The notes under the pieces: model-generated
Database searches by the model: none
What the model saw: the letters and a program-made list of their open reading frames with translations, nothing else
Told to the model about the DNA's origin: nothing
Part shown: piece after piece, positions 34,775 to 43,444 of the stretch
Layout of the letters: every line of letters begins with the position of its first letter
Numbering within the stretch: position 1 is the first letter of the stretch
Translations under genes and position numbers: made by a program
Origin: Streptomyces sp. NBC_00285
Lineage (GTDB): Bacteria; Actinomycetota; Actinomycetes; Streptomycetales; Streptomycetaceae
DNA length: 64,000 nt
Direction of reading: 5' to 3'
Assembly: GCF_036174265.1 (NCBI RefSeq)
Contig: NZ_CP108055.1
Location: 6,820,001-6,884,000 of the forward strand

Positions 34775-34900
34775 TGCCCATGTCATACGGTCCCGCCACC
34801 ACCCGCCGGGGAAACGGCCCTCGCGGACGGCGGGCAGGCCGATCTCCAGGGCGTACGCCTGGTGGACGGTGCCGGAGGCTTCCGCGACGGTTGCCTGTTC
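34775..34900 (-). pseudogene. Broken DUF4291 copy (N-terminal fragment)
   Basis: Read on the minus strand, the frame through 34867 gives TVHQAYALEIGLPAVREG, then RFP, two Gly, and further RDRMTW. It aligns with the intact DUF4291 protein (21 of 31 residues by eye; 75 of 93 bases). After RMTW the match to the conserved IKPSFLWMMY block is lost at once, and there is no start codon or ribosome binding site in front. It is tail-to-tail with the intact gene. It is best explained as the remnant of a second, diverged gene rather than as coding sequence. Confidence 0.75.
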
Positions 34901-34993
34901 CGGGGGTGGGCGCAGACGGCCGAGCGGTACCGGGTGCGGGGCGGCGCCGGGAACAACCGGCCCGTGCCGCCCCGCGTTCCGGCAAGGCCGGTG

Positions 34994-36136
34994 TCAGGCC
35001 GAGCCGGCCCCGGCCGCCGCGCCCGCGTTCGCCAGGCTCAGATCCCGCATCCGGCAGAACTCGCCCGCCGGGTCGCCCCGGTAGCGCCAGGGCAGCGCGT
35101 CCACGTGCCCGTCCACCAGCCTGAACTGCTCCACTGCCGCCTCGTCCCGGTCCTGCAGGCACAGGTAGAACGCCAGCAGATGCCGTACCTCCGCCACGTG
35201 CGGGTGGCCCGGATCCGCCGCCGCCACATCCGTGAGCGCCGCGTCGACCAGGGCCCGCATCTCCGGCGTACGGTCGGCGTCCGCGGAGTCGGACTCGTCG
35301 TGCTCGAAGTGCGCGATCAGCGGGAACACCGACATCAGGCTCCCCAGCGGCGCCTTCGCGACGGCCTCGGCCGCGAAGTCCCGGGCCAGCTTCTCCGAGC
35401 CGCGCCACTTCGCGCACCAGTACTGGAGCGCCATGTAGTGGGCCGCGTAGTGGTGTGGGGCGCGGTCGGTGATCTCCTGCCAGAGACGGTCCATGTCGGC
35501 GTGCGGATAGCCGAGGCCCAGTGCGGTCGATATCTGCGCGACGTAGGGCACCGGATCGCCCTCGACGGCGAGCGCGACCGCGCGCGCGTGGTCCTCACGG
35601 GACTGCGACATCAACCGGTGGAAGCCCTCGAACTGCTCGGTGGTCGTGTGTTTCGCCCGCTTCGCACCACGGATCCGCCCGGCCACGGCCACGGTGCTGC
35701 GCGCCCGCACGAGTGCCGCGCCCGGGTCGTCGGGGCGGGCGGCCTCCCAGGCCAGCAGCCAGGTGTCGTCCTCGGCGGCGAGATCCGCGAACCACACGCT
35801 GTGAACCGACCGGTACTCCCAGTCCCGCTCGGCGGCCGTCGCGTCCAGCAGGTCCGCGGCGGGCTGCCAGTCGCCGTCCTTGGCCGCGGCGAGCGCCGCG
35901 GTGAGTACGGCCGGGACCGGCGCCGCGGAGTCCCCGTTCTGCTTCTCGGGCGGCAGCAACCCGAGGGCCGCGGCCGCGGCGGGCAGCTCGTACGGCTTGT
36001 CGGCGTCGTCGGCGGAGTCGTCGTCCGCTCCGCGCCAGCCCTCGACCGCGCCCTGAACGATCGCCTTGAGGAAGTACAGGCCCAGAGCGAGCAAGGGAAG
36101 GCCGATGACGGCCAGAACGATCCAGAGGACGATCAC
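34994..36136 (-). CDS. Membrane-anchored helical protein, paralogue A
   Basis: A 380-residue protein with a single N-terminal membrane helix (residues 2-24) and a large cytoplasmic helical part that looks TPR-like. It shares three blocks with the protein at 37943-39061: DRAPHHYAAHYMALQYWC then KWRGS; GSLMSVFPLIAHFEHD; and VRHLLAFYL...DGHVDALPWRYRGDPAGEF. Its GTG start overlaps the stop of the M48 peptidase gene (GTGA), so the two are translated together. The shared blocks, with invariant Trp-Cys and Asp-Gly-His, define a family I do not recognise. The M48 peptidase is its likely partner. Confidence 0.75.
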   Translation of the reverse strand: MIVLWIVLAVIGLPLLALGLYFLKAIVQGAVEGWRGADDDSADDADKPYELPAAAAALGLLPPEKQNGDSAAPVPAVLTAALAAAKDGDWQPAADLLDATAAERDWEYRSVHSVWFADLAAEDDTWLLAWEAARPDDPGAALVRARSTVAVAGRIRGAKRAKHTTTEQFEGFHRLMSQSREDHARAVALAVEGDPVPYVAQISTALGLGYPHADMDRLWQEITDRAPHHYAAHYMALQYWCAKWRGSEKLARDFAAEAVAKAPLGSLMSVFPLIAHFEHDESDSADADRTPEMRALVDAALTDVAAADPGHPHVAEVRHLLAFYLCLQDRDEAAVEQFRLVDGHVDALPWRYRGDPAGEFCRMRDLSLANAGAAAGAGSA

Positions 36137-37758
36137 AGCGCACCTCGCGGCGAGGGTTCCAGGGCGAGCAGCGCCCGCAGCGGGGCGGTCTCGGGGGCGT
36201 CGGCGACCGCCGGGGCGACCACCTTGTCGAGGTCGTTCTCGGTGCCGTCGTCGGCGGGCGGCAGATGCGGGATCGCCGACCGCTCCCAGGAGAACTCCCA
36301 GCGCAGCAACGCGCGCGAGTTCAGCTCGGCCAGGGTCATGCTCGCCAGCGACCTGTGCAGGGTCGGCCGTACGAACTCACGGAACACCCGGCCCTGCGCG
36401 GCTGCAGCCTCGTCCGACAGCGGCAGTCGCTTCGCCAGCTGCCACAGCCGTCCGTCGTCGATCAGGTCGAGCACCGCGGGCAGCGTCGGCTGCTCCTGGG
36501 TGTACTCGGCATACGCGCGGTGCAGCGGTGTGTTGCCCGCGCGGAACGACTCCGCCATCACCAGGTCGAGCAGCTCCTGCCAGTCGGCGGTACGGCGGAA
36601 CCGCCGCACCTCCTCCGTCAGGACCGCGTCCTCCAGCTCCGTCAGCGTCCGCTGCGGGTCGGTGAGGAGGTCGAGGGCGGCGCCCCGGGCCTCGTCGGCG
36701 CGTCCGTCGTCGGGCAGTTCCTCGATCCGGCGGACCCGGTCGGCGATCGGCGGATGCGAGTCGTACGGGGACGTGGGTCCCGTCGGCAGCTCGCCGCGCA
36801 TCTCGACCAGCTCCAGCCGGCGGGCGCTCAGCATCCGGCCGTAACCGCCGAACATCTCACCGCGCGGTGGCAGCAGCTCCTGGCCGGTGCCGAGGGTGGC
36901 GTAGCAGTTCATGTAGTAGTCGAACGCACCGACCAGCACCGGGATCTCGCGCAGCGCCGACGCGGTGGCGTCCCGGCCGGCGATCCGGGCGGCGGCCGCG
37001 TCGGCGGCGTACTCCTGGCGGCGCGAGACGGAGAGCATCGCGCGGAAGTACAGCTTGGCGTAGCCGATGTAGACCTGCGCCATCGCGCGGTAGGTGATGC
37101 CGGCGCCGCCGGTGTCGATCTCCTTGGTCTTCTTGCCCTTCGCCTCGGCCTTGGCGTTCTTCTTCTCCTGCTTGGCCTGCTCGCGCGCCGCGGTCCTGTC
37201 GGCGCGCTGCTCGAAGTGCGTGATGGTGCGCAGCACTTGGGCGCGACCGCGCCTGTTGAGGGCGGAGAGCCGGGTGTCGGAGTTCGAGTAGTGGCCCAGC
37301 TCGTGGGCGAGGATCGCGCGCAACTGGGCCTGCGACAGCCCTTGCAGCAGCGGTACGCCGAGGTAGAGGTGGCGCGGCCCCGGCAGCAGGCCGAGCATCC
37401 GGGCGTCCTCGGAGACGGCGGCGTTGACGTCGGCGGTCAGGACGATCCGGGACGGGGCGGTGGTGCCGACCTCGTCGGCCAACTCCCTTACCGTGCGCCA
37501 CAGTTCCGGCTCGTCGGTCTCGGTGACGAGAAGGCCCGCCATGTCGGAACCCGGCGGGGTGCGCAGCATGAACAGGCCGCGCACCAGCGGGATCGCGAGC
37601 AGTACGGAGATGAGGACGAGCTTCCCCGCCAGACTCGCCGGGGCGTGCAGGAGCAGCAGGTAGTCGGTGCCGGCCAGCAGGGCCAGCAGAAGGACGCCGA
37701 GCAGATAGAAGCCGGCGAGCAGCAGAAGAGCGCGCAGCGCACGCAGAGTAGTGCCCAT
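36133..37758 (-). CDS. M48-family membrane zinc metallopeptidase
   Basis: A 541-residue peptidase. Two helices lie at the N terminus (about residues 8-30 and 44-64). The zinc site HELGHYSNSD (His152, Glu153, His156) is intact and followed by a downstream Glu in the usual place (YAADAAAARIAGRDA). The M48 domain ends near residue 330. A C-terminal extension of about 200 residues, rich in Arg, Glu and Leu, has no named domain. HtpX-type relatives degrade damaged membrane proteins. Here two related TPR-like membrane proteins flank the gene, one overlapping it. Together they may form a membrane quality-control or processing unit (inference). Confidence 0.88.
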   Translation of the reverse strand: MGTTLRALRALLLLAGFYLLGVLLLALLAGTDYLLLLHAPASLAGKLVLISVLLAIPLVRGLFMLRTPPGSDMAGLLVTETDEPELWRTVRELADEVGTTAPSRIVLTADVNAAVSEDARMLGLLPGPRHLYLGVPLLQGLSQAQLRAILAHELGHYSNSDTRLSALNRRGRAQVLRTITHFEQRADRTAAREQAKQEKKNAKAEAKGKKTKEIDTGGAGITYRAMAQVYIGYAKLYFRAMLSVSRRQEYAADAAAARIAGRDATASALREIPVLVGAFDYYMNCYATLGTGQELLPPRGEMFGGYGRMLSARRLELVEMRGELPTGPTSPYDSHPPIADRVRRIEELPDDGRADEARGAALDLLTDPQRTLTELEDAVLTEEVRRFRRTADWQELLDLVMAESFRAGNTPLHRAYAEYTQEQPTLPAVLDLIDDGRLWQLAKRLPLSDEAAAAQGRVFREFVRPTLHRSLASMTLAELNSRALLRWEFSWERSAIPHLPPADDGTENDLDKVVAPAVADAPETAPLRALLALEPSPRGAL

Positions 37759-37942
37759 CGGGCAGAAGTCCCCCCACAGGACGGATCACAAGATCACGGA
37801 ACGGCCGGGCGGGGCAGCGGACACGCGGGACGTGTTCATGACCAACTCGGGTGTGAGCGCGGAGTATGACCGACGCGTCCGCCGTGAGGCAAGACGCGAC
37901 CGAAGGCGGGGCCGCGGTCCGCCCGCGGAAGGGGCTACGGCG

Positions 37943-39061
37943 TCACAGTGTGATCGTCGCCGGACTGCCGCCGTTCGCCTCGTACCCCGCCACCGCGAGG
38001 GCCCGGTATATCGCGAACTCGGCGGCCGGGTCTGCGGACAGCGTCCAGGGCAGCGCACCGACATGGCCGTCGATGTGCACGAGCTGGCTCATCGCCTCCG
38101 CCCAGCGCTCGCCGCGTACCAGGAAGAACACCAGCAGATGACGGACATGGGCCAGCATCGGGTCGTCGCCGCGGGCCGAGTGGACGGCGTGCAGCGCCCC
38201 GTGGATCGCCTTGGTGACGACCTCGCTCCGGTAGAAGCCACTGACCAGGTTGACCTCGGGCAGGTGCTCGAACACCGCGAAGAGCGGCATCGCGGCCAGC
38301 AGCGAGCCGTGCGGGGCCCGGGCGGCCGCCGCCTCCGCGAAGCCGTACGCCTCCTGCCGCGAGCCGTGCCACTTCTCGCACCAGTAGTGCAGCGCGGCCA
38401 AATGCGCCCCCATGTGGGCCGGGGCACGGTCCAGGATCTTCAGCCACAACTGCTCGAACTCCGCCTGGGAATAGGCCAGTCCACGTGCCACGGAGAGCTC
38501 GACGATGTACGGGATCGGGTCGCCGGGGGCCAGCAGCGCCGCCTCGCCGCACGCCGACCTCGCCTCCTCCATGATGATCCGGAACTCGTCCGTGCCCGGC
38601 TTCGACGTCCGCCAGGCCTGCTGCACCAGGAACTCCGCGTGCACGGCCGCGCCGCCCGCGTCCTTGGGCTGCTCGACCCGCCACACCCGCAGCCACTGCC
38701 CGCCCGGCGACTCGCTGACCCCGCCCGGCCGCTGCTGCAGCTCCAGCGAGGCGGCCCCGGCGAAGGCCTGCACGCGCTGCCAGCGCAGCTCGCCCTCCCG
38801 CTCGGTGCCGGCCAGCAGCTGGGCGGCCGCCTTGTAGTCCTGTGTGCGCTGCACCAGGTCCAGGACGTTCACCAGGTCCTGGTCGGGGCCGGGCATGCGG
38901 ATGTCCAGCTCCTCCTGCTGCACGAAGCCGTAGTCCGCCGGGTCCGCGGCGTCCGGGTGGCCCGCCGGGACCTGCTCGATCCCGCCCCGCCTGCGCCGCA
39001 GGAACGGAAGCAGCACGAAGCCCAGCAGGACCGCCGCCATCAGGACCCAGAGAATCTCCAT
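37943..39061 (-). CDS. Membrane-anchored helical protein, paralogue B
   Basis: A 372-residue protein with one N-terminal helix (residues 3-20) followed by a basic stop (RRRRGG) and a helical cytoplasmic domain. It shares blocks with the protein at 34994-36136: DRAPAHMGAHLAALHYWC then KWHGS; GSLLAAMPLFAVFEH; and VRHLLVFFL...DGHVGALPWTLSADPAAEF. Both halves of the pair keep the Trp-Cys, the Phe-Glu-His and the Asp-Gly-His-Val. The ATG at 39061 is chosen because the membrane helix begins there. The 184 bases between it and the M48 gene hold no gene; the three may be one transcript. Confidence 0.75.
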   Translation of the reverse strand: MEILWVLMAAVLLGFVLLPFLRRRRGGIEQVPAGHPDAADPADYGFVQQEELDIRMPGPDQDLVNVLDLVQRTQDYKAAAQLLAGTEREGELRWQRVQAFAGAASLELQQRPGGVSESPGGQWLRVWRVEQPKDAGGAAVHAEFLVQQAWRTSKPGTDEFRIIMEEARSACGEAALLAPGDPIPYIVELSVARGLAYSQAEFEQLWLKILDRAPAHMGAHLAALHYWCEKWHGSRQEAYGFAEAAAARAPHGSLLAAMPLFAVFEHLPEVNLVSGFYRSEVVTKAIHGALHAVHSARGDDPMLAHVRHLLVFFLVRGERWAEAMSQLVHIDGHVGALPWTLSADPAAEFAIYRALAVAGYEANGGSPATITL

Positions 39062-39254
39062 GCCCCAAGAGTTCCAGACGCCACCGACAATTGCCCAACC
39101 CGGCCGACGGCCTGTGGAAAACCCCCGGACCGTCCCGCCCGCCCTGTGGAAAACTCCCCGGACCGGCCCGAGCGCCAGGGGAAAACCCTGCCGTACGGCC
39201 GTCGGGACCTGGGCGTCCGTCATCGGCCTCCCGAGCGGACTACCCTCGGAGCCC

Positions 39255-40412
39255 ATGAGCGACAGGCACATCAGTCAGCACTTCGAGACTCTCGCGATCC
39301 ACGCGGGCAACACCGCGGACCCCCTCACCGGTGCGGTGGTCCCCCCGATCTACCAGGTCTCGACCTACAAGCAGGACGGCGTCGGCGGTCTGCGCGGCGG
39401 CTACGAGTACAGCCGTAGCGCCAACCCGACCCGCACCGCCCTGGAGGAGAACCTCGCCGCCCTCGAAGGCGGCCGCCGAGGCCTCGCGTTCGCATCCGGA
39501 CTGGCGGCCGAGGACTGCCTGTTGCGTACGCTGCTCAGCCCCGGCGACCACGTGGTCATCCCCAACGACGCGTACGGCGGCACGTTCCGTCTCTTCGCGA
39601 AGGTCGTCGCCCGGTGGGGCGTCGAGTGGTCGGTCGCCGACACCAGCGACCCGGCCGCCGTACGGGCCGCGATCACCCCCAAGACCAAGGCCGTGTGGGT
39701 GGAGACCCCCTCCAACCCGCTGCTCGGCATCACCGACATCGCCGCCGTCGCCCAGATCGCCCGGGACGCGGGCGCGAAGCTCGTCGTCGACAACACCTTC
39801 GCCACGCCGTACCTCCAGCAGCCGCTGGCTCTCGGCGCCGACGTCGTAGTGCACTCCCTGACCAAGTACATGGGCGGCCACTCCGACGTCGTCGGCGGCG
39901 CGCTGGTCACCGCCGACGAGACACTCGGCGAGGAGCTGGCGTACCACCAGAACGCGATGGGCGCGGTCGCCGGGCCCTTCGACTCCTGGCTGGTGCTGCG
40001 CGGCGCGAAGACGCTGTCGGTGCGCATGGACCGGCACAGCGAGAACGCCACCAAGGTCGCCGACATGCTGACCCGTCACGCGCGCGTGACGCAGGTGCTC
40101 TACCCCGGCCTGGCGGAGCACCCCGGGCACGAGGTCGCCGCCAAGCAGATGCGGTCCTTCGGCGGCATGGTCTCCTTCCGGGTGGAAGGCGGCGAGGAGG
40201 CGGCCGTCGAGGTCTGCAACCGCGCCAAGGTCTTCACGCTCGGCGAGTCCCTGGGCGGTGTCGAGTCGCTGATCGAACACCCGGGCCGGATGACGCACGC
40301 GTCCGTGGCCGGTTCCGCGCTGGAGGTCCCCGCCGACCTCGTGCGCCTGTCCGTGGGCATCGAGAACGTCGACGACCTGCTGGAGGACCTCCAGCAGGCG
40401 CTGGCGAAGTAG
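39255..40412 (+). CDS. metB: Cystathionine gamma-synthase / PLP-dependent Cys-Met enzyme
   Basis: A 385-residue PLP enzyme of the Cys/Met metabolism family, predicted to join an O-acylhomoserine and cysteine into cystathionine (or to work in the reverse, gamma-lyase direction). PLP-binding Lys204 is in [14 protein letters not shown]. Other family motifs are [38 protein letters not shown] and the C-terminal RLSVGIEN. The length suits MetB. The ATG at 39255 has CGGAG about four bases upstream and the conserved start THAG-like IHAGN follows. The gamma-synthase call over gamma-lyase is by family resemblance and not certain. Confidence 0.9.
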   Translation: MSDRHISQHFETLAIHAGNTADPLTGAVVPPIYQVSTYKQDGVGGLRGGYEYSRSANPTRTALEENLAALEGGRRGLAFASGLAAEDCLLRTLLSPGDHVVIPNDAYGGTFRLFAKVVARWGVEWSVADTSDPAAVRAAITPKTKAVWVETPSNPLLGITDIAAVAQIARDAGAKLVVDNTFATPYLQQPLALGADVVVHSLTKYMGGHSDVVGGALVTADETLGEELAYHQNAMGAVAGPFDSWLVLRGAKTLSVRMDRHSENATKVADMLTRHARVTQVLYPGLAEHPGHEVAAKQMRSFGGMVSFRVEGGEEAAVEVCNRAKVFTLGESLGGVESLIEHPGRMTHASVAGSALEVPADLVRLSVGIENVDDLLEDLQQALAK

Positions 40413-40424
40413 ACCGGGCCGAAC

Positions 40425-40673
40425 TCACCAGCCCGACATCGGTGGAGTCGTCGTGGACGGCGGCTCCACCCAGGGACGTGCGGTCAGCGCCCACACCACG
40501 AACGCCGCACTCGCGGCGAAGAGCAGCAGCCACATGGCCCGGCGCGCCGCGACCCTGCGCCGCAGCAGCCGCGACCCACGCCGTACGGCCTCCCCGCACA
40601 GGTCCGCCGGCACCTGCGGCGTCGCCCGCTCCATGAGCTGCCGTACGGCGGCCTCGCGCTGGTTCCGGTTCAC
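40425..40673 (-). CDS. Small single-pass membrane protein downstream of a sigma-like gene
   Basis: An 82-residue protein. The N-terminal half is basic, with a short helical region (residues 1-42, RRGSRLLRRRVAARR at the membrane edge). One membrane helix (about residues 46-64) follows, then a short Pro/Thr-rich outer tail. The GTG start has GGGAGG five bases upstream. It is the natural partner of the sigma-like gene just upstream on the same strand and could be an anti-sigma-like membrane anchor, but it lacks a known zinc or anti-sigma motif. It is convergent with metB, 12 bases away. Confidence 0.65.
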   Translation of the reverse strand: MNRNQREAAVRQLMERATPQVPADLCGEAVRRGSRLLRRRVAARRAMWLLLFAASAAFVVWALTARPWVEPPSTTTPPMSGW

Positions 40674-40764
40674 GCTCGCCTCCCGAGATCCGGCGGCCCA
40701 CCGACGCGGGCACCCGCCCCGCCGCCCGGCCGTGTGCCACGGCCCGCACTGCGGTCCCGGGCCC

Positions 40765-41268
40765 TCATGACGCCGCCACCTTGGCCCCCACCACTGTCGG
40801 CGCGGGCCCGCGCGGCGGGTGCAGCAGTGTCGCCGTCGCCCGGTCGCAGATCGTGTGCACGCGCTCCGCGGGCAGTCCGAGCAGGGCCGCCGCCTGCTCC
40901 TCGGCCACCCCCTCGTAGAGGCGCAGCACCAGGATCAGACGTTCCTGCGGGGCGAGCCGGGACAGCGGGGCCGCGGGGTGGGCGCGGTGGCGGAGCAGGA
41001 CGCCGTGGCTGCGCCACGCCCCGTGCGCGAAACGCAGGGCGAGGTACTGACGGGCGCGGTTGTACGGGTCCTCACCGCGCAGCCGGTCCCAGCACGCGTA
41101 CGTGTGGGCGAGCGCCAGAGTCAGCAGGCGCCGCGCGCGAGGGTTGTCGTCCGGGGCCTCCGCGGTGAGGAGCGTCGCGGCGTGCAGCAGCCGCCCGCCC
41201 GCGCCCGCGACGAACGCCTCGAACTCGCGCGCCCGACGCGTGCCCTGGGACACCTGCCGTTGCCGCAC
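40765..41268 (-). CDS. Degenerate sigma-70/ECF-like regulator
   Basis: A 167-residue protein resembling the SigE-type ECF sigma group. Region 4 is clear near residues 102-148 (LSRLAPQERLILVLRLYEGV, then EEQAAALLGLPAERVHT), which should contact a -35 element. Region 2 is recognisable (LLHAATLLT...LAHTYACWDRL) but lacks the acidic DLVQE-type core-binding motif of true sigma factors. It may therefore be a weak or co-acting sigma. The GTG start has GGGGAGG upstream. Its stop overlaps an ATG (ATGA) that opens a 32-codon frame ending where the next gene starts. An inverted repeat lies 22 bases upstream. Confidence 0.75.
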   Translation of the reverse strand: MRQRQVSQGTRRAREFEAFVAGAGGRLLHAATLLTAEAPDDNPRARRLLTLALAHTYACWDRLRGEDPYNRARQYLALRFAHGAWRSHGVLLRHRAHPAAPLSRLAPQERLILVLRLYEGVAEEQAAALLGLPAERVHTICDRATATLLHPPRGPAPTVVGAKVAAS

Positions 41269-41289
41269 CGCACCTCCCCGCCTGCGAAT

Positions 41290-41314
41290 GGTCGTACGAC
41301 GGCTTCGTACGACC
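41290..41314. promoter_or_regulatory. Perfect 10-bp inverted repeat upstream of the sigma-like gene
   Basis: GGTCGTACGA and TCGTACGACC are separated by five bases (CGGCT). It ends 22 bases upstream of the sigma-like start codon and about 72 bases after the MarR stop. An operator is favoured, because no T-run follows on the minus strand; a MarR terminator is the alternative. Confidence 0.5.
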
Positions 41315-41385
41315 CGAGGACCCCGGTCTCATATGAGGCCCGGCGCAGCCGTCCGGTCAAGAGGCGGGGCAGTACGCGCGTGTGC

Positions 41386-41907
41386 CTAGGAGGACTGCGC
41401 TTCGGGTGCCGGGACGCCCTGGGCCGACATCCTGGTGGAGAGGGCCGTGTTGAAGCGGGTGAGGAGCGTGCAGAACGCCTCGCGCTCCTCCGCCGCCCAG
41501 TCCTGGGTCAGCTCGGCCATCAACTGACGCCGGGAGGAGCGCACTTCCTCCAGCCGGGACTGCCCGCGCGGGGACAGCTGGAGCACCACCGCGCGCCCGT
41601 CCTCGGGGTGGGAGGTGCGCTTGACCAGCCCTGTGTCGACGAGCGGTGCCACCTGCCGGGTGACTGTCGACGAGTCGATTCCCATGCTCGCCGCGAGCGC
41701 CTTGACGCCCATCGGGCCTTCCTTGTCGAGCCGGTTGAGCAGCAGGTACGCGGCGCGGTCCATGGAGTTGCGCACCTGCCCCACCCCGCCGAGCCGGGTC
41801 TGTTCGGCACGACGGGCGAAGACCGCCACCTCGTGCTGCAGGGTGTCGAGAAGACCGGTGTCACCGACGGTCGTCATGTCCATCGACATTCCAGGTGTTG
41901 TGGGCAT
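41386..41907 (-). CDS. MarR-family transcription regulator
   Basis: A 173-residue winged-helix regulator, probably a dimer that represses or activates in response to small phenolic or oxidant signals. The DNA-binding part is SMGIDSSTVTRQVAPLVDTG, with the wing SHPEDGRAVVLQLSPRG. The helical dimer parts lie at both ends. It is divergent from ilvA by 145 bases, so that shared region may be its target, though control of threonine breakdown by MarR is not established. The gene is likely a single transcript. Confidence 0.92.
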   Translation of the reverse strand: MPTTPGMSMDMTTVGDTGLLDTLQHEVAVFARRAEQTRLGGVGQVRNSMDRAAYLLLNRLDKEGPMGVKALAASMGIDSSTVTRQVAPLVDTGLVKRTSHPEDGRAVVLQLSPRGQSRLEEVRSSRRQLMAELTQDWAAEEREAFCTLLTRFNTALSTRMSAQGVPAPEAQSS

Positions 41908-42052
41908 GGCCGGAGGCTCACTTCATGAAGGGGGAGCTGGATTGGGGGACAGAGTACGCGGCCGGAAGGCAGGTCGTACCGGCGCTGCGCAAACCCGTCT
42001 CGGACGTTGGTCACAGCGCGAACCCGCACGTGTGAACTGCGAGACTCGAGTC

Positions 42053-43282
42053 ATGAACTACCGCAAGGCCCACCCCGTGCCGCCGGTGACACTCGACGAC
42101 GTGCGCGGCGCGCAGAAGATGCTGACGGGCGTGGCGCGGACGACCGCGATGGAGGGCAGCCGCCATCTGACCCAGCTGGTGGGCTCTCCGGTCCACTTCA
42201 AGTGCGAGAACCTCCAGCGGACGGGGTCGTTCAAACTCCGCGGCGCCTACGTCCGCATCGCCGGACTGCTGCCCGAGGAGCGGGCTGCGGGCGTCGTCGC
42301 CGCGAGCGCCGGCAACCACGCGCAGGGCGTCGCGCTGGCGTCCGCGCTGCTCGGCGTGCGCTCCACGGTGTTCATGCCGAAGGGCGCCCCGCTCCCGAAG
42401 ATCAGCGCCACCAGGGAGTACGGCGCCGAGGTGCGCCTGCACGGCCAGGTGGTCGACGAGACGCTGGCCGCTGCCCAGGAGTACGCGATCCGGACGGGCG
42501 CGGTGTTCATCCACCCCTTCGACCACCCCGACGTCATCGCGGGCCAGGGCACGGTCGGCCTGGAGATCCTGGAGCAGTGCCCGGAGGTGCGCACGATCGT
42601 CCTCGGTATCGGCGGCGGCGGACTCGCGGCCGGTGTCGCGGTGGCCGTGAAGGCACTGCGGCCGGACGTGCGGATCGTGGGCGTGCAGGCGGCGGGCGCG
42701 GCCGCGTATCCGCCCTCGCTGGCGGCCGGGCACCCGGTGTCGATCGAGAACCCGGCGACGATGGCCGACGGCATGAAGGTCGGCCGGCCCGGCGAGGTGC
42801 CGTTCGGGATCGTGGACGAGCTCGTGGACGAGGTCCGCACGGTGACGGAGGACGAGCTGTCCGCCGCGCTGCTGCTGTGCCTGGAGCGGGCCAAGCTGGT
42901 CGTCGAGCCGGCCGGGGCGAGCCCGGTCGCGGCCCTGCTGAGCGACCCCGGCTCCTTCGAGGGGCCGGTCGTCGCCCTGCTGTCCGGCGGCAACGTCGAC
43001 CCGGTGCTGCTCCAGCGCGTCCTGCGCCACGGCATGTCCGCGCAGGGCCGCTACCTGGCCGTCCGGCTCCGGCTGACGGACCGGCCCGGCGCCCTCGCGA
43101 CACTTCTCGGGGTGTTGTCAGTGGTCGACGCTAATGTCCTCGACGTGAGCCACGTCCGGACCGATCCACGGCTCGGGCTCGCGGAGGCGGAGGTCGAACT
43201 GCACCTGGAGACCAAGGGGCCGGAACACTGCGCCGAGGTCGGCCGGGCTCTGCGCGAGTCGGGTTACACGGTCATCGGCTAG
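42053..43282 (+). CDS. ilvA: Threonine ammonia-lyase (dehydratase)
   Basis: A 409-residue PLP enzyme that deaminates L-threonine (and L-serine) to 2-oxobutanoate and ammonia. PLP-Lys61 lies in GSFKLRGA. The family also shows ASAGNHAQGVA, VLGIGGGGLAAG and SGGNVDPVL. A C-terminal ACT domain (residues 330-409, VRLRLTDRPGALATLLGVLS) suggests allosteric control. The size and single ACT domain match the short, catabolic-type enzyme, yet in Streptomyces this gene also supplies isoleucine precursors (recalled). The ATG at 42053 is the family start. The stop is followed by a promoter-operator for the next operon. Confidence 0.95.
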   Translation: MNYRKAHPVPPVTLDDVRGAQKMLTGVARTTAMEGSRHLTQLVGSPVHFKCENLQRTGSFKLRGAYVRIAGLLPEERAAGVVAASAGNHAQGVALASALLGVRSTVFMPKGAPLPKISATREYGAEVRLHGQVVDETLAAAQEYAIRTGAVFIHPFDHPDVIAGQGTVGLEILEQCPEVRTIVLGIGGGGLAAGVAVAVKALRPDVRIVGVQAAGAAAYPPSLAAGHPVSIENPATMADGMKVGRPGEVPFGIVDELVDEVRTVTEDELSAALLLCLERAKLVVEPAGASPVAALLSDPGSFEGPVVALLSGGNVDPVLLQRVLRHGMSAQGRYLAVRLRLTDRPGALATLLGVLSVVDANVLDVSHVRTDPRLGLAEAEVELHLETKGPEHCAEVGRALRESGYTVIG

Positions 43283-43319
43283 GTCGGAGCCCCGGGCGTC
43301 ACTCGTCCGGGTAAGTCCA

Positions 43320-43358
43320 TTGAGAGACGCGATACATCGCGTTATGGTGTGTATCGCG
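43320..43358 (+). promoter_or_regulatory. Promoter with operator in its spacer (exporter operon)
   Basis: TTGAGA (43320-43325) and TATGGT (43343-43348) are exactly 17 bases apart. The spacer is occupied by the palindrome ACGCGATACATCGCGT (43327-43342; 7-bp arms, 2-base centre). A third half-site, TGTATCGCG (43350-43358), mirrors CGCGATACA (43328-43336) across the -10 box. This is a strong picture of a repressor-controlled promoter; the repressor is not encoded next to it. Confidence 0.65.
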
Positions 43359-43444
43359 ACGGTCGCCGCCCCACCCGTCGCCAGGCAGAAGAATTCGCGC
43401 AAACCTAGGCTTTCCCAAGAATCCCCGACGACGTGGAGACTCAT

